From positions 1 to 64,000 of the forward strand of contig NZ_FORN01000022.1 of assembly GCF_900114015.1 (NCBI RefSeq): 64,000 nt of DNA, in the 5' to 3' direction. The position numbers and the translations under genes are program-made. Each line of letters starts with the position of its first letter. Position 1 is the stretch's first letter. The notes beneath the pieces are model-generated. The model saw nothing but the letters and a program-made list of their open reading frames with translations, was not told the DNA's origin and did not search any database. This stretch comes from Caulobacter sp. UNC279MFTsu5.1. Lineage in GTDB: Bacteria; Pseudomonadota; Alphaproteobacteria; Caulobacterales; Caulobacteraceae. This document shows, piece after piece, positions 44,048 through 52,777 of the stretch.

Positions 44048-44515
44048 ATGGATACGTCCTCCTCAACACTGGCGCGCCTGAGCATCAGCCTGCCGGCCGA
44101 GCTGATGACCCAGCTCGACGCCATGGTCGCCGAGCGCGGCCTGCCCAGCCGCTCGCAGATGATCGCCGAGTTGATCCGCCACGAGCTGGCCGAACACAGC
44201 GGCGAGCGCCCCGACGCCGTGCTGGCCGGCACCATCACCTTGATCTACCGCGCCGAAAGCGGCCGGGTCCGCCACGCCTTGGCCCAGACCCAGCTGGGCT
44301 ACGTGAAAGAGGTGATCTCGGCCCAGAATGTCTTCCTGGAGGATGACCAGGCCATGGAAGTCCTCCTGGTCCAAGGCCCCGCCGAGCGTCTCCAGCAACT
44401 GTGCGACGACCTGCGCAAGGTGCGCGGCGTCCAGCAGATCAAGCTCGTCACCACCACCGCCCTGCTGCCGCCGCTGCATTTCCACGGCGACGAGCCCGAC
44501 GGAGAGTCCCCGTGA
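44048..44515 (+). CDS. NikR-family ribbon-helix-helix regulator lacking the nickel site
   Basis: A 155-residue regulator. Residues 8-50 form the ribbon-helix-helix (LARLSISLPAELMTQLDAMV, GLPSRSQMIAELIRHELAEH). Residues about 60-140 form the ACT-like NikR effector domain (GTITLIYRAESGRVRHALAQ, then TQ to VQG). Aligned without gaps to E. coli NikR, the nickel ligands His76, His87, His89 and Cys95 correspond to Leu83, Asn94, Phe96 and Ala102. High-affinity nickel binding is therefore unlikely. An in-frame ATG at 44039 is the alternative start. The gene overlaps the next (GTGA) and heads the carboxylase operon. Effector probably a nitrogen compound; inference. Confidence 0.85.
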   Translation: MDTSSSTLARLSISLPAELMTQLDAMVAERGLPSRSQMIAELIRHELAEHSGERPDAVLAGTITLIYRAESGRVRHALAQTQLGYVKEVISAQNVFLEDDQAMEVLLVQGPAERLQQLCDDLRKVRGVQQIKLVTTTALLPPLHFHGDEPDGESP

Positions 44516-45351
44516 GCGACAATATCCCAAGCCAAACGGGCACCCCCTACGCCGCCCAGGCCCACGCTCGCGCCCAGGCAGGGACCCATGTCGAGGCCAT
44601 GCCGACCGTGCCGGCCAGCGCCGCCGCAAACCTGCCGCCCGGCGTCGCGGCTGCTGACGTGGTCTGGGACGAGACCATCGCGCCGGGCGGCTACGCCAGC
44701 CGCCAGGTCGCGCGCGGCGCGCGCCTGCGCCTGACCGACCTGGCCGGCGACGCGGCTGTCTCGCTGTTGATCTTCAACGCCGAACGGCCAATCGAACGCC
44801 TGAACATCGCCGACACCCTGAAGGTCCAGTGGAACGGCTATCTCTGCCAGGGCCGCCTGCTGCTGTCCGATATGGGCCGGGTGCTGGCCAGCATCCTCGA
44901 GGACGAGGCCGGCACGCACGACGCCTTCTGCGGCGCGTCCAACCAGGCCAGCAACGCGCGCAAGTATGGCGACGGCTTCAACCACGGCGCCCATCCCAAT
45001 GCTCGCGACCGCTTCTCGCTGGGCGTCGCCAAGTTCGGCCTGGGGCGCAGGGACATCCATCCCTGCCTGAACCTCTTCAAGGAGGTGCGCGTCGGCCAGG
45101 GCGGCGAGACCGTGATCGACGTCGGCCCCTACGCGCCAGGCCGGTTCGTCACGCTGCGGGCCGAGATGGACCTGATCGTCGTGCTGGCCAACTGCCCGCA
45201 CGTGCTGGACCCCCGCGCCGACTACGCCGTGACCCCGTTGCGCGCCACCGCCTGGCGCGGCCCGGTCACACCGGAAAGCGACCCCATCCGCAACGCGACG
45301 CCCGAAGGCCTGCGCGCCTTCCTGAACGTCGAAGACTACTTCTCGCGCTGA
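44512..45351 (+). CDS. DUF1989 urea carboxylase-associated protein, probable carboxyguanidine deiminase subunit
   Basis: A 279-residue cytoplasmic protein of the DUF1989 family always found beside this carboxylase type. Motifs are VVWDETIAPGGYASRQVARG, LRLTDLAGDAAVSLLIFNAE, ASNARKYGDGFNHG, HPCLNLFKEVRVG and LIVVLANCPHVLDP with conserved Cys/His. Paired DUF1989 proteins have been described as CgdA/CgdB, which deiminate carboxyguanidine to allophanate. Which subunit this is cannot be decided by eye. The N-terminal 50 residues are an Ala/Pro-rich extension. The GTG at 44512 overlaps the NikR-like stop codon. The second copy follows after 9 bp. Confidence 0.85.
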   Translation: MSDNIPSQTGTPYAAQAHARAQAGTHVEAMPTVPASAAANLPPGVAAADVVWDETIAPGGYASRQVARGARLRLTDLAGDAAVSLLIFNAERPIERLNIADTLKVQWNGYLCQGRLLLSDMGRVLASILEDEAGTHDAFCGASNQASNARKYGDGFNHGAHPNARDRFSLGVAKFGLGRRDIHPCLNLFKEVRVGQGGETVIDVGPYAPGRFVTLRAEMDLIVVLANCPHVLDPRADYAVTPLRATAWRGPVTPESDPIRNATPEGLRAFLNVEDYFSR

Positions 45352-45360
45352 GGCCCCGTC

Positions 45361-45987
45361 ATGGCGTTCGATCCCCCTCCCCTGACCGACATCGTCCACG
45401 ACGAGGTCGTGCCAGCCCGCGCCCCCTGGCTGCACACGGTCAAGGCCGGTCAGACCCTGCGGATCATCGACCTGGAGGGCAACCAGGCCGTCGACTTCCT
45501 GGCCTACAGCGCCGCCGACGACGCAGAGCGCTACAGCGCCCAGGACACCATCGCCGCCCAGAAGAACATCTTCCTGCGCGAGGGCTCGGTGCTGCTGTCG
45601 AACGAGGGCGCGCCGATGATGACGGTGACGGCGACGGCCGTGGCCTATCACGACACGATCGGCGGGGCCTGCTCGTGCGAGAGCAACACCCTGCGCTACG
45701 GCCACCATACCAAGGCCCAGCACGCCTGCGTCGAGAACTTCCTGGTCGCCAACGCCGCCCAAGGGCGCGGCAAGCGCGACATGGTCAGCAACGTCAACTG
45801 GTTCATGAACGTCCCCGTCGAAGCCGACGGGGCCCTAGGCATCGTCGACGGCATCTCCGCGCCCGGCCTCTATGTCGACCTGCGCGCCGAGATGGACGTG
45901 GTGGTGGTGGTCTCCAACTGCCCACAGATCAACAACCCCTGCAACGGCTTCGATCCGACGCCGGTGCGCATGATCATCGCGCAGTAA
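45361..45987 (+). CDS. DUF1989 urea carboxylase-associated protein, second subunit
   Basis: A 208-residue partner of the previous protein. Motifs are GQTLRIIDLEGNQAVDFLAY, ERYSAQDTIAAQKNIFLREG, ACSCESNTLRYGHHTKAQHA and VVSNCPQINNPCNGFDPTPV. The Cys/His-rich segments are those that bind metal in the family (known for related proteins; the assignment here is inference). Together with the first subunit it is expected to act on the carboxylated guanidine intermediate. The ATG at 45361 follows GAGGCCCCGTC. The carboxylase gene starts 8 bp later. Confidence 0.87.
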   Translation: MAFDPPPLTDIVHDEVVPARAPWLHTVKAGQTLRIIDLEGNQAVDFLAYSAADDAERYSAQDTIAAQKNIFLREGSVLLSNEGAPMMTVTATAVAYHDTIGGACSCESNTLRYGHHTKAQHACVENFLVANAAQGRGKRDMVSNVNWFMNVPVEADGALGIVDGISAPGLYVDLRAEMDVVVVVSNCPQINNPCNGFDPTPVRMIIAQ

Positions 45988-45995
45988 GGGCCGCC

Positions 45996-48900
45996 ATGTT
46001 CGACAAGGTCCTGATCGCCAACCGCGGCGCCATCGCCTGCCGCATCATCCGTACACTGAAGGCCATGGGCGTGAAGTCCGTGGCGGTGTTCAGCGACGCC
46101 GACGCCGGCTCGCTGCACGTCTCCCTGGCCGACGAAGCCGTGCGCCTGGGCCCCGCGCCGGCCGCCGAAAGCTATCTGCGCGCCGACCTCGTCCTGGCCG
46201 CGGCCAAGGCCACGGGCGCCCAGGCCATCCACCCCGGCTACGGCTTCCTCAGCGAAAACGCCGACTTCGCCCAGGCCTGCGAGGACTCCGGCGTCGCCTT
46301 CATCGGCCCGACGGCGGACAACATCCGCGCCTTCGGCCTCAAGCACACGGCCCGTGACCTGGCCCAGGCGCATGGCGTGCCGCTGGCGCCAGGCACCGAT
46401 CTGCTGGTCGATCCGGCGGCGGCGCTGGAAGCAGCCGAGCGCATCGGCTTCCCGGTGATCCTGAAGGCCACGGCCGGCGGCGGCGGCATCGGCATGCGGG
46501 TCTGCGAAACCGCCGAGGCGGTCGAGGAGGCCTTCGCCGCCGTCCAGCGCCTGGCGACCGGCAATTTCAGCGACAGCGGCGTCTTTCTGGAGCGCTACGT
46601 GCGCAAGGCGCGGCACGTCGAGGTGCAGGTGTTCGGCGACGGAGCCGGCAAGGTCGTGGCCCTGGGCGAGCGCGACTGCTCCCTGCAGCGCCGCAACCAG
46701 AAAGTCGTCGAGGAGACCCCCGCACCCGGCCTGCCCGCCACGACGCGCGCGGCCCTGCTGGACGCAGCCGTGCGCCTGGCCCAGGCGGCCAACTACCGTT
46801 CGGCCGGCACGGTGGAGTTCCTCTACGACGCCGACCGTGACGATTTCTTCTTCCTGGAGGTCAACACCCGGCTGCAGGTCGAGCATGGCGTGACCGAGCA
46901 GGTCACCGGCGTCGACCTGGTGGAATGGATGGTGCGTGGCGCGGCCGGCGATTTCGCCTTCCTCAACGCCCCGCCGCCCGAGCCGAAGGGCGCATCGATC
47001 CAGGTGCGCCTCTATGCCGAGGATCCAGCCCAGGACTATCGGCCCAGCTCCGGCGTGCTCACCCAGGTCGCCTTCCCGAACGGCGTCCGCGCCGACGGCT
47101 GGGTGGCCGACGGGACCGAGGTCAGCGCCTTCTACGACCCCATGCTGGCCAAGCTGATCGTCACCGCGCCCGACCGCGCGACAGCGGTGACGTCCTTGCA
47201 GCAGGCGCTGGACGAGACGCGCCTGGCCGGTATCGAGACCAATCTCGACTGGCTGCGCGCCGTGGTTCGCAGCGCGCCGTTCGTGACCGGCGAGGTCTCA
47301 ACACGCGCCCTGGAGACCGTGGCCTGGACGCCCGACACCATCCAGGTGCTGAACGGCGGCCCGGCCACCACCGTGCAGGACTGGCCGGGTCGCCAGGGCT
47401 ATTGGAACGTCGGCGTGCCCCCGTCAGGTCCGATGGACGCGGTCTCGTTCCGGCTGGGCAACCGGCTGCTGGGCAATGGCGAGGACGCCGCCGGGCTGGA
47501 AATCACCGCCCTCGGCCCGACCCTGAAGTTCAACCGTCCCGCCATCGTGTGCCTGACCGGCGCGCGCTTCGACGCCCGCCTGGACGGCGCGCCCGTCGAG
47601 TCCTACGCGCCCTTGGCGGTTCAGGCCGGCCAGGTGCTGAAGATCGGCCGCGCTCTGGAGGCGGGACTGCGGGGCTATCTTTTGTTCCAGGGCGGTCTCG
47701 ACGTGCCCGCCTATCTAGGCAGCCGCTCGACCTTCACCTTGGGCGGATTCGGCGGCCATGCCGGACGCAACCTGACCGCCGGCGATGCGCTGCGGGTGTT
47801 GGAGCCGGCCGGCGCGAACGCCGCCCCGGCTCTGGCGAACGATCTGCGCCCCGAAATCACCAAGACCTGGACGATCCGTGTCCTGCCCGGCCCGCACGGC
47901 GCGCCGGACTTCTTCACCCCGGCCGACGTCGCCATGATCGGCGGTACGGACTGGAAGGTGCACTACAACTCCAACCGCACCGGCGTGCGCCTGGTCGGCC
48001 CCAAGCCCGAATGGGCGCGGCGCGACGGCGGCGAGGCCGGGCTGCACCCCTCGAACATCCACGACAACGCCTACGCCATCGGGGCGGTCGACTTCACCGG
48101 CGACATGCCGATCATCCTGGGTCCGGACGGCCCGTCGCTGGGCGGCTTCGTCTGTCCGTTCGTGATCATCCTGGCCGACCTCTGGAAGGCCGGCCAGCTG
48201 GCGCCGGGCGACACGGTCCGCTTCGCCGTGGTCGACGACGCCTCGGCCGTCGCCGCGTTGGAGGCCCAGGAGGCGCTGATCGCCGATCTCGGCGCGCGGT
48301 CGTCTTTGCCTGTCCCGCCGCCAGCGGACGATCAGGCGAGTCCCATTCTCCGCGAGCTGTCCCAGGACGGCCACCGACCCCGGGTGCTCTACCGCCGCCA
48401 GGGCGACCAGCACCTGCTGGTCGAGTATGGCCCGATCGTGCTGGACCTTGAGCTGCGCCTGCGCATCCACGCCCTGCTGCTGGACCTTCAGGCGCAGGCG
48501 CCGGAGGGCGTGATCGACCTGACGCCGGGCATCCGTTCGCTGCAGGTGCACTACGACAGCCGCCGCCTCACTCAGGCCCGACTGCTGGAAATCCTGGTCG
48601 CCGCCGAGGACCGGTTGGGCGGGCTGGACGACTTCGAGATCCCTTCGCGTGTCGTCCATCTGCCGCTGAGCTGGAAAGACCCGGCGATCTACCAGACCAT
48701 CGACAAGTACATGCAGGCCGTCCGTGACGACGCGCCGTGGTGCCCCGACAACATCGAGTTCATCCGCCGGGTCAACGGGCTCGAAAGCATCGAGGACGTC
48801 AAGCGGATCGTGTTCGACGCCCGCTACCTAGTGATGGGTCTGGGCGACGTCTATCTGGGCGCGCCGGTGGCCACGCCGGTCGACCCGCGCCACCGCCTGG

Positions 48901-49622
48901 TGACCACCAAGTACAACCCCGCCCGCACCTGGACCCCGCCCAACGTGGTCGGCATCGGCGGGGCCTATATGTGCATCTACGGCATGGAAGGGCCGGGCGG
49001 CTACCAGCTGTTCGGCCGCACGATCCAGGTGTGGAACACCTGGCGTCAGACCGAGGCCTTCACCGACGGCAAGCCCTGGCTGCTGCGGTTCTTCGACCAA
49101 ATCCGCTTCTTCCCGGTCAGCGCCGAGGAGCTGACCGAGTGGCGGCGCGACTTCCCGCTGGGGCGCCGCCAGATCCGCATCGAGGAGGAGACCTTCCGTC
49201 TCTCCGACTACCGCCGGATGCTGGCCGAGGAGGCCGACGGCATCGCCGCCTTCCAGGCCACGCGCCAGGCCGCCTTCGACGCCGAGCGCGCCGACTGGGA
49301 GACCAAGGGCGAATTCGCCCGCGTCGAGGCCCTGTCCGGCGTCGCGGACGCCGAGGAAGAGGCAGCCGCCGTCGAGATCCCGCCGGGCGCGGACCTCGTC
49401 GAGGCCCCGCTGGGCGGCAACGTCTGGAAGGTGCTGGTCGAGCCTGGCCAGCGGGTCGAGGCCGGGGCGGTGATCGCCATCATCGAGGCCATGAAGGCCG
49501 AGTGCGACATCTCCACCCCCGTGGCCGGAGTCGTCAGCGCCGTCTACGCCCTACCCTCGCAGTCCATCGCCGCCGGCGCGCCGGTCATCGCCGTCACTCC
49601 GGATCTGGAGGTCGCCGCGTGA
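45996..49622 (+). CDS. Biotin-dependent urea/guanidine carboxylase
   Basis: A 1208-residue multidomain carboxylase. Biotin carboxylase: 1-450 (FDKVLIANRGAIACRIIRTL, ILKATAGGGGIGMRV, FFLEVNTRLQVEHGVTEQVT). Carboxyltransferase built of the KipA-like half (QVLNGGPATTVQDWPGRQGY, LEITALGPTLKF) and the KipI-like half (LLVEYGPIVLDLELRLRIHA, SVQVHYDSR-type strand). Biotin carrier at the C-terminus with Lys1167 in IIEAMKAECD. It carboxylates urea or guanidine with ATP and bicarbonate. The DUF1989 pair next door favours guanidine. The true start is the ATG at 45996. The same frame is open for over 1 kb upstream but lies inside the preceding genes. Confidence 0.93.
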   Translation: MFDKVLIANRGAIACRIIRTLKAMGVKSVAVFSDADAGSLHVSLADEAVRLGPAPAAESYLRADLVLAAAKATGAQAIHPGYGFLSENADFAQACEDSGVAFIGPTADNIRAFGLKHTARDLAQAHGVPLAPGTDLLVDPAAALEAAERIGFPVILKATAGGGGIGMRVCETAEAVEEAFAAVQRLATGNFSDSGVFLERYVRKARHVEVQVFGDGAGKVVALGERDCSLQRRNQKVVEETPAPGLPATTRAALLDAAVRLAQAANYRSAGTVEFLYDADRDDFFFLEVNTRLQVEHGVTEQVTGVDLVEWMVRGAAGDFAFLNAPPPEPKGASIQVRLYAEDPAQDYRPSSGVLTQVAFPNGVRADGWVADGTEVSAFYDPMLAKLIVTAPDRATAVTSLQQALDETRLAGIETNLDWLRAVVRSAPFVTGEVSTRALETVAWTPDTIQVLNGGPATTVQDWPGRQGYWNVGVPPSGPMDAVSFRLGNRLLGNGEDAAGLEITALGPTLKFNRPAIVCLTGARFDARLDGAPVESYAPLAVQAGQVLKIGRALEAGLRGYLLFQGGLDVPAYLGSRSTFTLGGFGGHAGRNLTAGDALRVLEPAGANAAPALANDLRPEITKTWTIRVLPGPHGAPDFFTPADVAMIGGTDWKVHYNSNRTGVRLVGPKPEWARRDGGEAGLHPSNIHDNAYAIGAVDFTGDMPIILGPDGPSLGGFVCPFVIILADLWKAGQLAPGDTVRFAVVDDASAVAALEAQEALIADLGARSSLPVPPPADDQASPILRELSQDGHRPRVLYRRQGDQHLLVEYGPIVLDLELRLRIHALLLDLQAQAPEGVIDLTPGIRSLQVHYDSRRLTQARLLEILVAAEDRLGGLDDFEIPSRVVHLPLSWKDPAIYQTIDKYMQAVRDDAPWCPDNIEFIRRVNGLESIEDVKRIVFDARYLVMGLGDVYLGAPVATPVDPRHRLVTTKYNPARTWTPPNVVGIGGAYMCIYGMEGPGGYQLFGRTIQVWNTWRQTEAFTDGKPWLLRFFDQIRFFPVSAEELTEWRRDFPLGRRQIRIEEETFRLSDYRRMLAEEADGIAAFQATRQAAFDAERADWETKGEFARVEALSGVADAEEEAAAVEIPPGADLVEAPLGGNVWKVLVEPGQRVEAGAVIAIIEAMKAECDISTPVAGVVSAVYALPSQSIAAGAPVIAVTPDLEVAA

Positions 49623-51403
49623 GCTTCGAACGCCTGTCCGTCGAAGCCATCGCCAAGGCCGTGACCGGCGGCGCCAGCGCCGTCGAGGTCGCCCGGTCCG
49701 CACTGGATGCGGTCGCCGCCTATGACCTGATCCAGCCCCAGGTCTGGACCCTGCGCCTGCCCCCCGAGGCGGTCCTGGCCCAGGCCCGCGCCGTCGACGC
49801 CCGCATCGCCGCCGGCGAGAACCTGCGGCTGGCTGGCGTTCCGTTCGCGGTGAAGGACAACATCGACGTCGGCTCCTTTCCGACCACCGCCGCCTGCCCC
49901 GCCTTCGCCTACACCCCGGACCGCTCGGCGACCGTGGTCGAGCGGCTGGTCGCGGCCGGGGCGGTGCTCGTCGGCAAGACCAATCTCGACCAGTTCGCCA
50001 CGGGCCTAGTCGGCGCGCGCAGCCCCTATGGCGCGCCGCGCTGCGTTTTCAACCAAGCCTTCGTCAGCGGCGGATCCAGCTCGGGTTCGGCGGTCGCGGT
50101 CGCCGCCGGCCTGGTCGCGTTTTCGCTGGGCACCGACACCGCCGGTTCGGGCCGGGTGCCGGCAGCGTTCAATCACCTGGTCGGCCTCAAGCCCAGCAAG
50201 GGGCGCTGGAGCGCGCGCGGCCTGGTCCCCGCCTGCCGGTCGTTGGACTGCATCAGCGTCTTCGCCGCCGACCTCGCCGGCGCGGCCCTCGTGGACGAAG
50301 TTCTGGCCGCCTTCGATCCCGAAGACGACTATTCCCGCCGCGGGCCCGAGACGCCGCTCGTTCTGGCCATGGGCGGTCTGCGGTTCGCGATCCCGCGTCC
50401 CGAGCAGCGCATCTTCCTCGGCGATAACGAGTCCGAGGGGCTCTACACGGCGGCCGTCGCGCGGTTGGAGGCCGTCGGCGGCGTCCCCGTCGAGGTCGAC
50501 ATCGCACCGCTGCTGGACGCGGCCAAGCTGCTCTACAGCGGCCCATGGGTCGCCGAGCGGACCGCCGCCGTCGAGCCGCTGCTGCGGGCGGCGCCCAGCG
50601 CCATCGAGCCGACCGTCCGCGCCATCGTCCAGGGCGGCCTGGCCGTCACGGGCGTCGAAACCTTCAAGGGCCTCTACGCCCTGGAGGGCTACCGCCGCGC
50701 AGCCGAGGCGATCTGGGACGTCGCCGACGTGCTCTTCCTGCCGACCGCGCCGACCATCTACCGGCTCAAGGAACTCAAGGCCGAGCCGCTGGCGCTGAAC
50801 GCCAATCTCGGCCTCTACACCAACTTCGTGAACCTGCTGGACCTGTCCGCCCTCGCCGTTCCGGCCGGCTTCCGCGCCGACGGCACGGGCTTCGGCGTGA
50901 CCCTGGTCGGCCCCGCCTTCGCCGACCGCGCGCTGCTGGACCTGGCCGCGCACTATCTGGAGACCTTCCCCATGGCCGACACGCCCCCGCTGGATCTGAC
51001 GCCCCACAAGCCCGGCGTGAAGCTGGCCGTGGTCGGCGCGCACCTCTCCGGCATGCCCCTGCACTGGCAGTTGACCTCGCGTGAGGCCCGCCTCGTCTCG
51101 GCCACCAGGACCGCGCCAGCCTACAAGCTCTACGCCATCGCCAACTCGACGCCGCCCAAGCCGGCGCTCGTTCACGTCGGAGACGGCGGCGCCTCGATCC
51201 TGGTCGAGGTCTACGAGCTGGACGTCGAGGCGTTCGGCAGCTTCACGGCTGAGGTCCCGGCCCCTCTGGCGATCGGCACGGTGACCCTGGAGGACGGAAC
51301 CTCGGTGAAAGGCTTCGTCGCCGAGCCCCGCGCCCTGAACGGAGCCGCCGACATCACCGCCCTGGGCGGCTGGCGGGCCTACATCGCGTCGCTCAACGCC
51401 TAG
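49619..51403 (+). CDS. atzF: Allophanate hydrolase
   Basis: A 594-residue amidase-signature enzyme. Residues about 15-460 form the amidase domain with Lys79 (FAVKDNIDVG), Ser153 (GGSSSGSAVAVAAG) and nucleophile Ser177 (GTDTAGSGRVPA), with the usual 24-residue Ser-Ser spacing. Residues about 465-594 form the C-terminal AtzF domain (VKLAVVGAHLSGMPLHWQLT, APAYKLYAIANSTPPKPALV, KGFVAEPRALNGAADITALG), which completes hydrolysis of allophanate to CO2 and ammonia. The GTG at 49619 overlaps the carboxylase stop, giving tight coupling. It is the last step of the pathway and last gene of the operon, followed by a hairpin-rich repeat. Confidence 0.94.
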   Translation: MSFERLSVEAIAKAVTGGASAVEVARSALDAVAAYDLIQPQVWTLRLPPEAVLAQARAVDARIAAGENLRLAGVPFAVKDNIDVGSFPTTAACPAFAYTPDRSATVVERLVAAGAVLVGKTNLDQFATGLVGARSPYGAPRCVFNQAFVSGGSSSGSAVAVAAGLVAFSLGTDTAGSGRVPAAFNHLVGLKPSKGRWSARGLVPACRSLDCISVFAADLAGAALVDEVLAAFDPEDDYSRRGPETPLVLAMGGLRFAIPRPEQRIFLGDNESEGLYTAAVARLEAVGGVPVEVDIAPLLDAAKLLYSGPWVAERTAAVEPLLRAAPSAIEPTVRAIVQGGLAVTGVETFKGLYALEGYRRAAEAIWDVADVLFLPTAPTIYRLKELKAEPLALNANLGLYTNFVNLLDLSALAVPAGFRADGTGFGVTLVGPAFADRALLDLAAHYLETFPMADTPPLDLTPHKPGVKLAVVGAHLSGMPLHWQLTSREARLVSATRTAPAYKLYAIANSTPPKPALVHVGDGGASILVEVYELDVEAFGSFTAEVPAPLAIGTVTLEDGTSVKGFVAEPRALNGAADITALGGWRAYIASLNA

Positions 51404-51506
51404 AGCGTTTCCCGGCCTGACGGCGTCAGGTCAGGCGCTCTAGATCTTTGTTTTAGCGTATTTTCTTCACGCGAACCGGCGTCCACTTCGCTTGAAAATG
51501 CTCTAG
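51400..51506. repeat. Dispersed-type intergenic palindromic element with CTAGAGC ends
   Basis: The element is bounded by CTAGAGC (51400-51406) and GCTCTAG (51500-51506). The left part is a hairpin (CTAGAGCG, CCTGACG/GCGTCAGG, CGCTCTAG; 51400-51443) followed by ATCTTTGTTTT. The right part reads TTCACGCGAACCGG and CACTTCGCTTGAAAATG. This resembles short repeats scattered in alphaproteobacterial genomes, as I recall them. It acts as the terminator of atzF and also encodes the end of the converging channel gene. Genome-wide copy number cannot be seen here. Confidence 0.7.
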
Positions 51507-51936
51507 CGAAGCGCCAGTCGAGCCCCATCGCCAGAAAGGTGAAGGTCGTCGACCAGCCGATCAGGATCAAGCCGGCCAAGGGTTCCAGGCTCGCCACTAG
51601 GCGCAGCGGCCCGATGGGATAGACGTCGCCCACCCCCTGGGTCGTGAACGCTTCGATCGAGAAATAGAAGAACTGGCTGGCGCTCATGCGCGCCGCGCCG
51701 ACAAAGGTTCCCAGGCGCAGCCAGCGCTCGCCCAGCGCATAGCCCGCGGCGAACACTCCGGCCTCCACGGCGTGGGCGGCGATCAGGCCGAAAATGATCA
51801 TCAGAACCTTGAAATGACCCGAGGCGCCCGCGGACCGCTCCTGCCAGGCCGACAAGGCCAGCAAGGCCTGAAAGTGGATGGCGACGGCCGCGGTGATCAG
51901 CAGCAGCGCCAGCAGCAAGGCGCAAAGATCGGTCAT
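51400..51936 (-). CDS. Small two-pore-helix-type potassium channel-like membrane protein
   Basis: A 178-residue inner-membrane protein. Membrane segments are at about residues 4-32 and 40-68. A pore helix with the filter-like TTQGVGDVYPIG and a last segment (LVASLEPLAGLILIGWSTTF) follow, the Ion_trans_2 layout. The filter is GVGD rather than GYGD, as in some bacterial channels. The last 35 or so residues (from about 144, ARAFSSEVDAGSREENTLKQ) are encoded by the palindromic repeat and are hydrophilic, probably accidental. The ATG at 51936 begins the first helix. It lies between the carboxylase and transporter operons. Role there unknown. Confidence 0.75.
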   Translation of the reverse strand: MTDLCALLLALLLITAAVAIHFQALLALSAWQERSAGASGHFKVLMIIFGLIAAHAVEAGVFAAGYALGERWLRLGTFVGAARMSASQFFYFSIEAFTTQGVGDVYPIGPLRLVASLEPLAGLILIGWSTTFTFLAMGLDWRFARAFSSEVDAGSREENTLKQRSRAPDLTPSGRETL

Positions 51937-52009
51937 TGAACGCGCTCCGCACAGCGACGACGAGACTGCATGCCGGTCGGGCCAAATTGCGACGCCGGAC
52001 GCTTCGGAC

Positions 52010-52777
52010 CTAGTCCTTCCCCAGTCCCGCCAGCGCCTCCGGCCCCACCGCCCCAGACTTGTCCAGTGGGAAGTCGTAGACCGCCGTCGCCCCGTAGCGG
52101 TGCGGTGCATGCGGGTCACGGCGGCGCTTGTCGAAGGCCAGCACGCGAGTGCCCAGCTTGAAGGCCTCCTTGATGTCGTGGGTGACCATCATGATGGTCA
52201 GGCCGTTGTCGCGCCAAAGGCCGGTGATCAGCTCGTGCATGTCCAGCCGCACGCCCGGATCCAGGGCTCCGAACGGCTCGTCCAGCAGCAGGATGCGGGG
52301 CTTCTTGATCAGGGCCTGGGCGATGGCCAGACGCTGCTGCATGCCGCCCGACAGCTTGGCCGGATAGAGGTCGCCGCTGTCGCCCAGCCCCACGGCGGCC
52401 AGCATGGCGTCAGCCTCCTCCAGCGCCCTGCGGCGACGCGCGCCCGCCAGCTTGCCCAGGAACGGCGAGCCGGCGCAGTCCAGGCCAAAGACGACGTTGT
52501 CGCGGGCCGACAGGTGCGGAAACACCGAATACTTCTGGAACACCACGCCACGATCAGGCCCCGGCTCGGCGCGCAGTTTTTGGCCATCCAGGTCGATCGC
52601 GCCGCGCGTCGGCGCCTCCTGGCCGATGATCAGCCGCAGGAAAGTGCTCTTGCCAGCGCCCGACGGGCCGACGATCGAGACGAAGCTGCCCTGGGTGATC
52701 GACAGGTCGATGTTCTCGAGCACGACCTTGTCGCCATACTCCACCCACACATTGCGAAAGGTCAGCAGGTTGGCCAT
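52010..52777 (-). CDS. ABC transporter ATPase, nitrate/taurine/urea class
   Basis: A 255-residue ATPase. Walker A is GPSGAGKS, the Q-loop is VVFQKYSVFPHL, the signature is LSGGMQQRLAIAQAL, Walker B is ILLLDEPFGALD and the switch His is in MMVTHDIKEAF. The class (FGALDPGVRLDMHELI) matches NitT/TauT-type importers. The start at 52777 shares its A with the permease stop (TGATG). It is last in the importer operon (binding protein, permease, ATPase). It energises uptake of the substrate that feeds the carboxylase pathway, judged from the shared operator and the binding protein family. Confidence 0.92.
   Translation of the reverse strand: MANLLTFRNVWVEYGDKVVLENIDLSITQGSFVSIVGPSGAGKSTFLRLIIGQEAPTRGAIDLDGQKLRAEPGPDRGVVFQKYSVFPHLSARDNVVFGLDCAGSPFLGKLAGARRRRALEEADAMLAAVGLGDSGDLYPAKLSGGMQQRLAIAQALIKKPRILLLDEPFGALDPGVRLDMHELITGLWRDNGLTIMMVTHDIKEAFKLGTRVLAFDKRRRDPHAPHRYGATAVYDFPLDKSGAVGPEALAGLGKD

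Noticed and set aside
44829..45995. Open frame continuing the carboxylase over 1 kb upstream of its ATG
   Set aside because: It lies inside the two DUF1989 genes and translates to arginine-rich nonsense. The biotin carboxylase begins normally at 45996.
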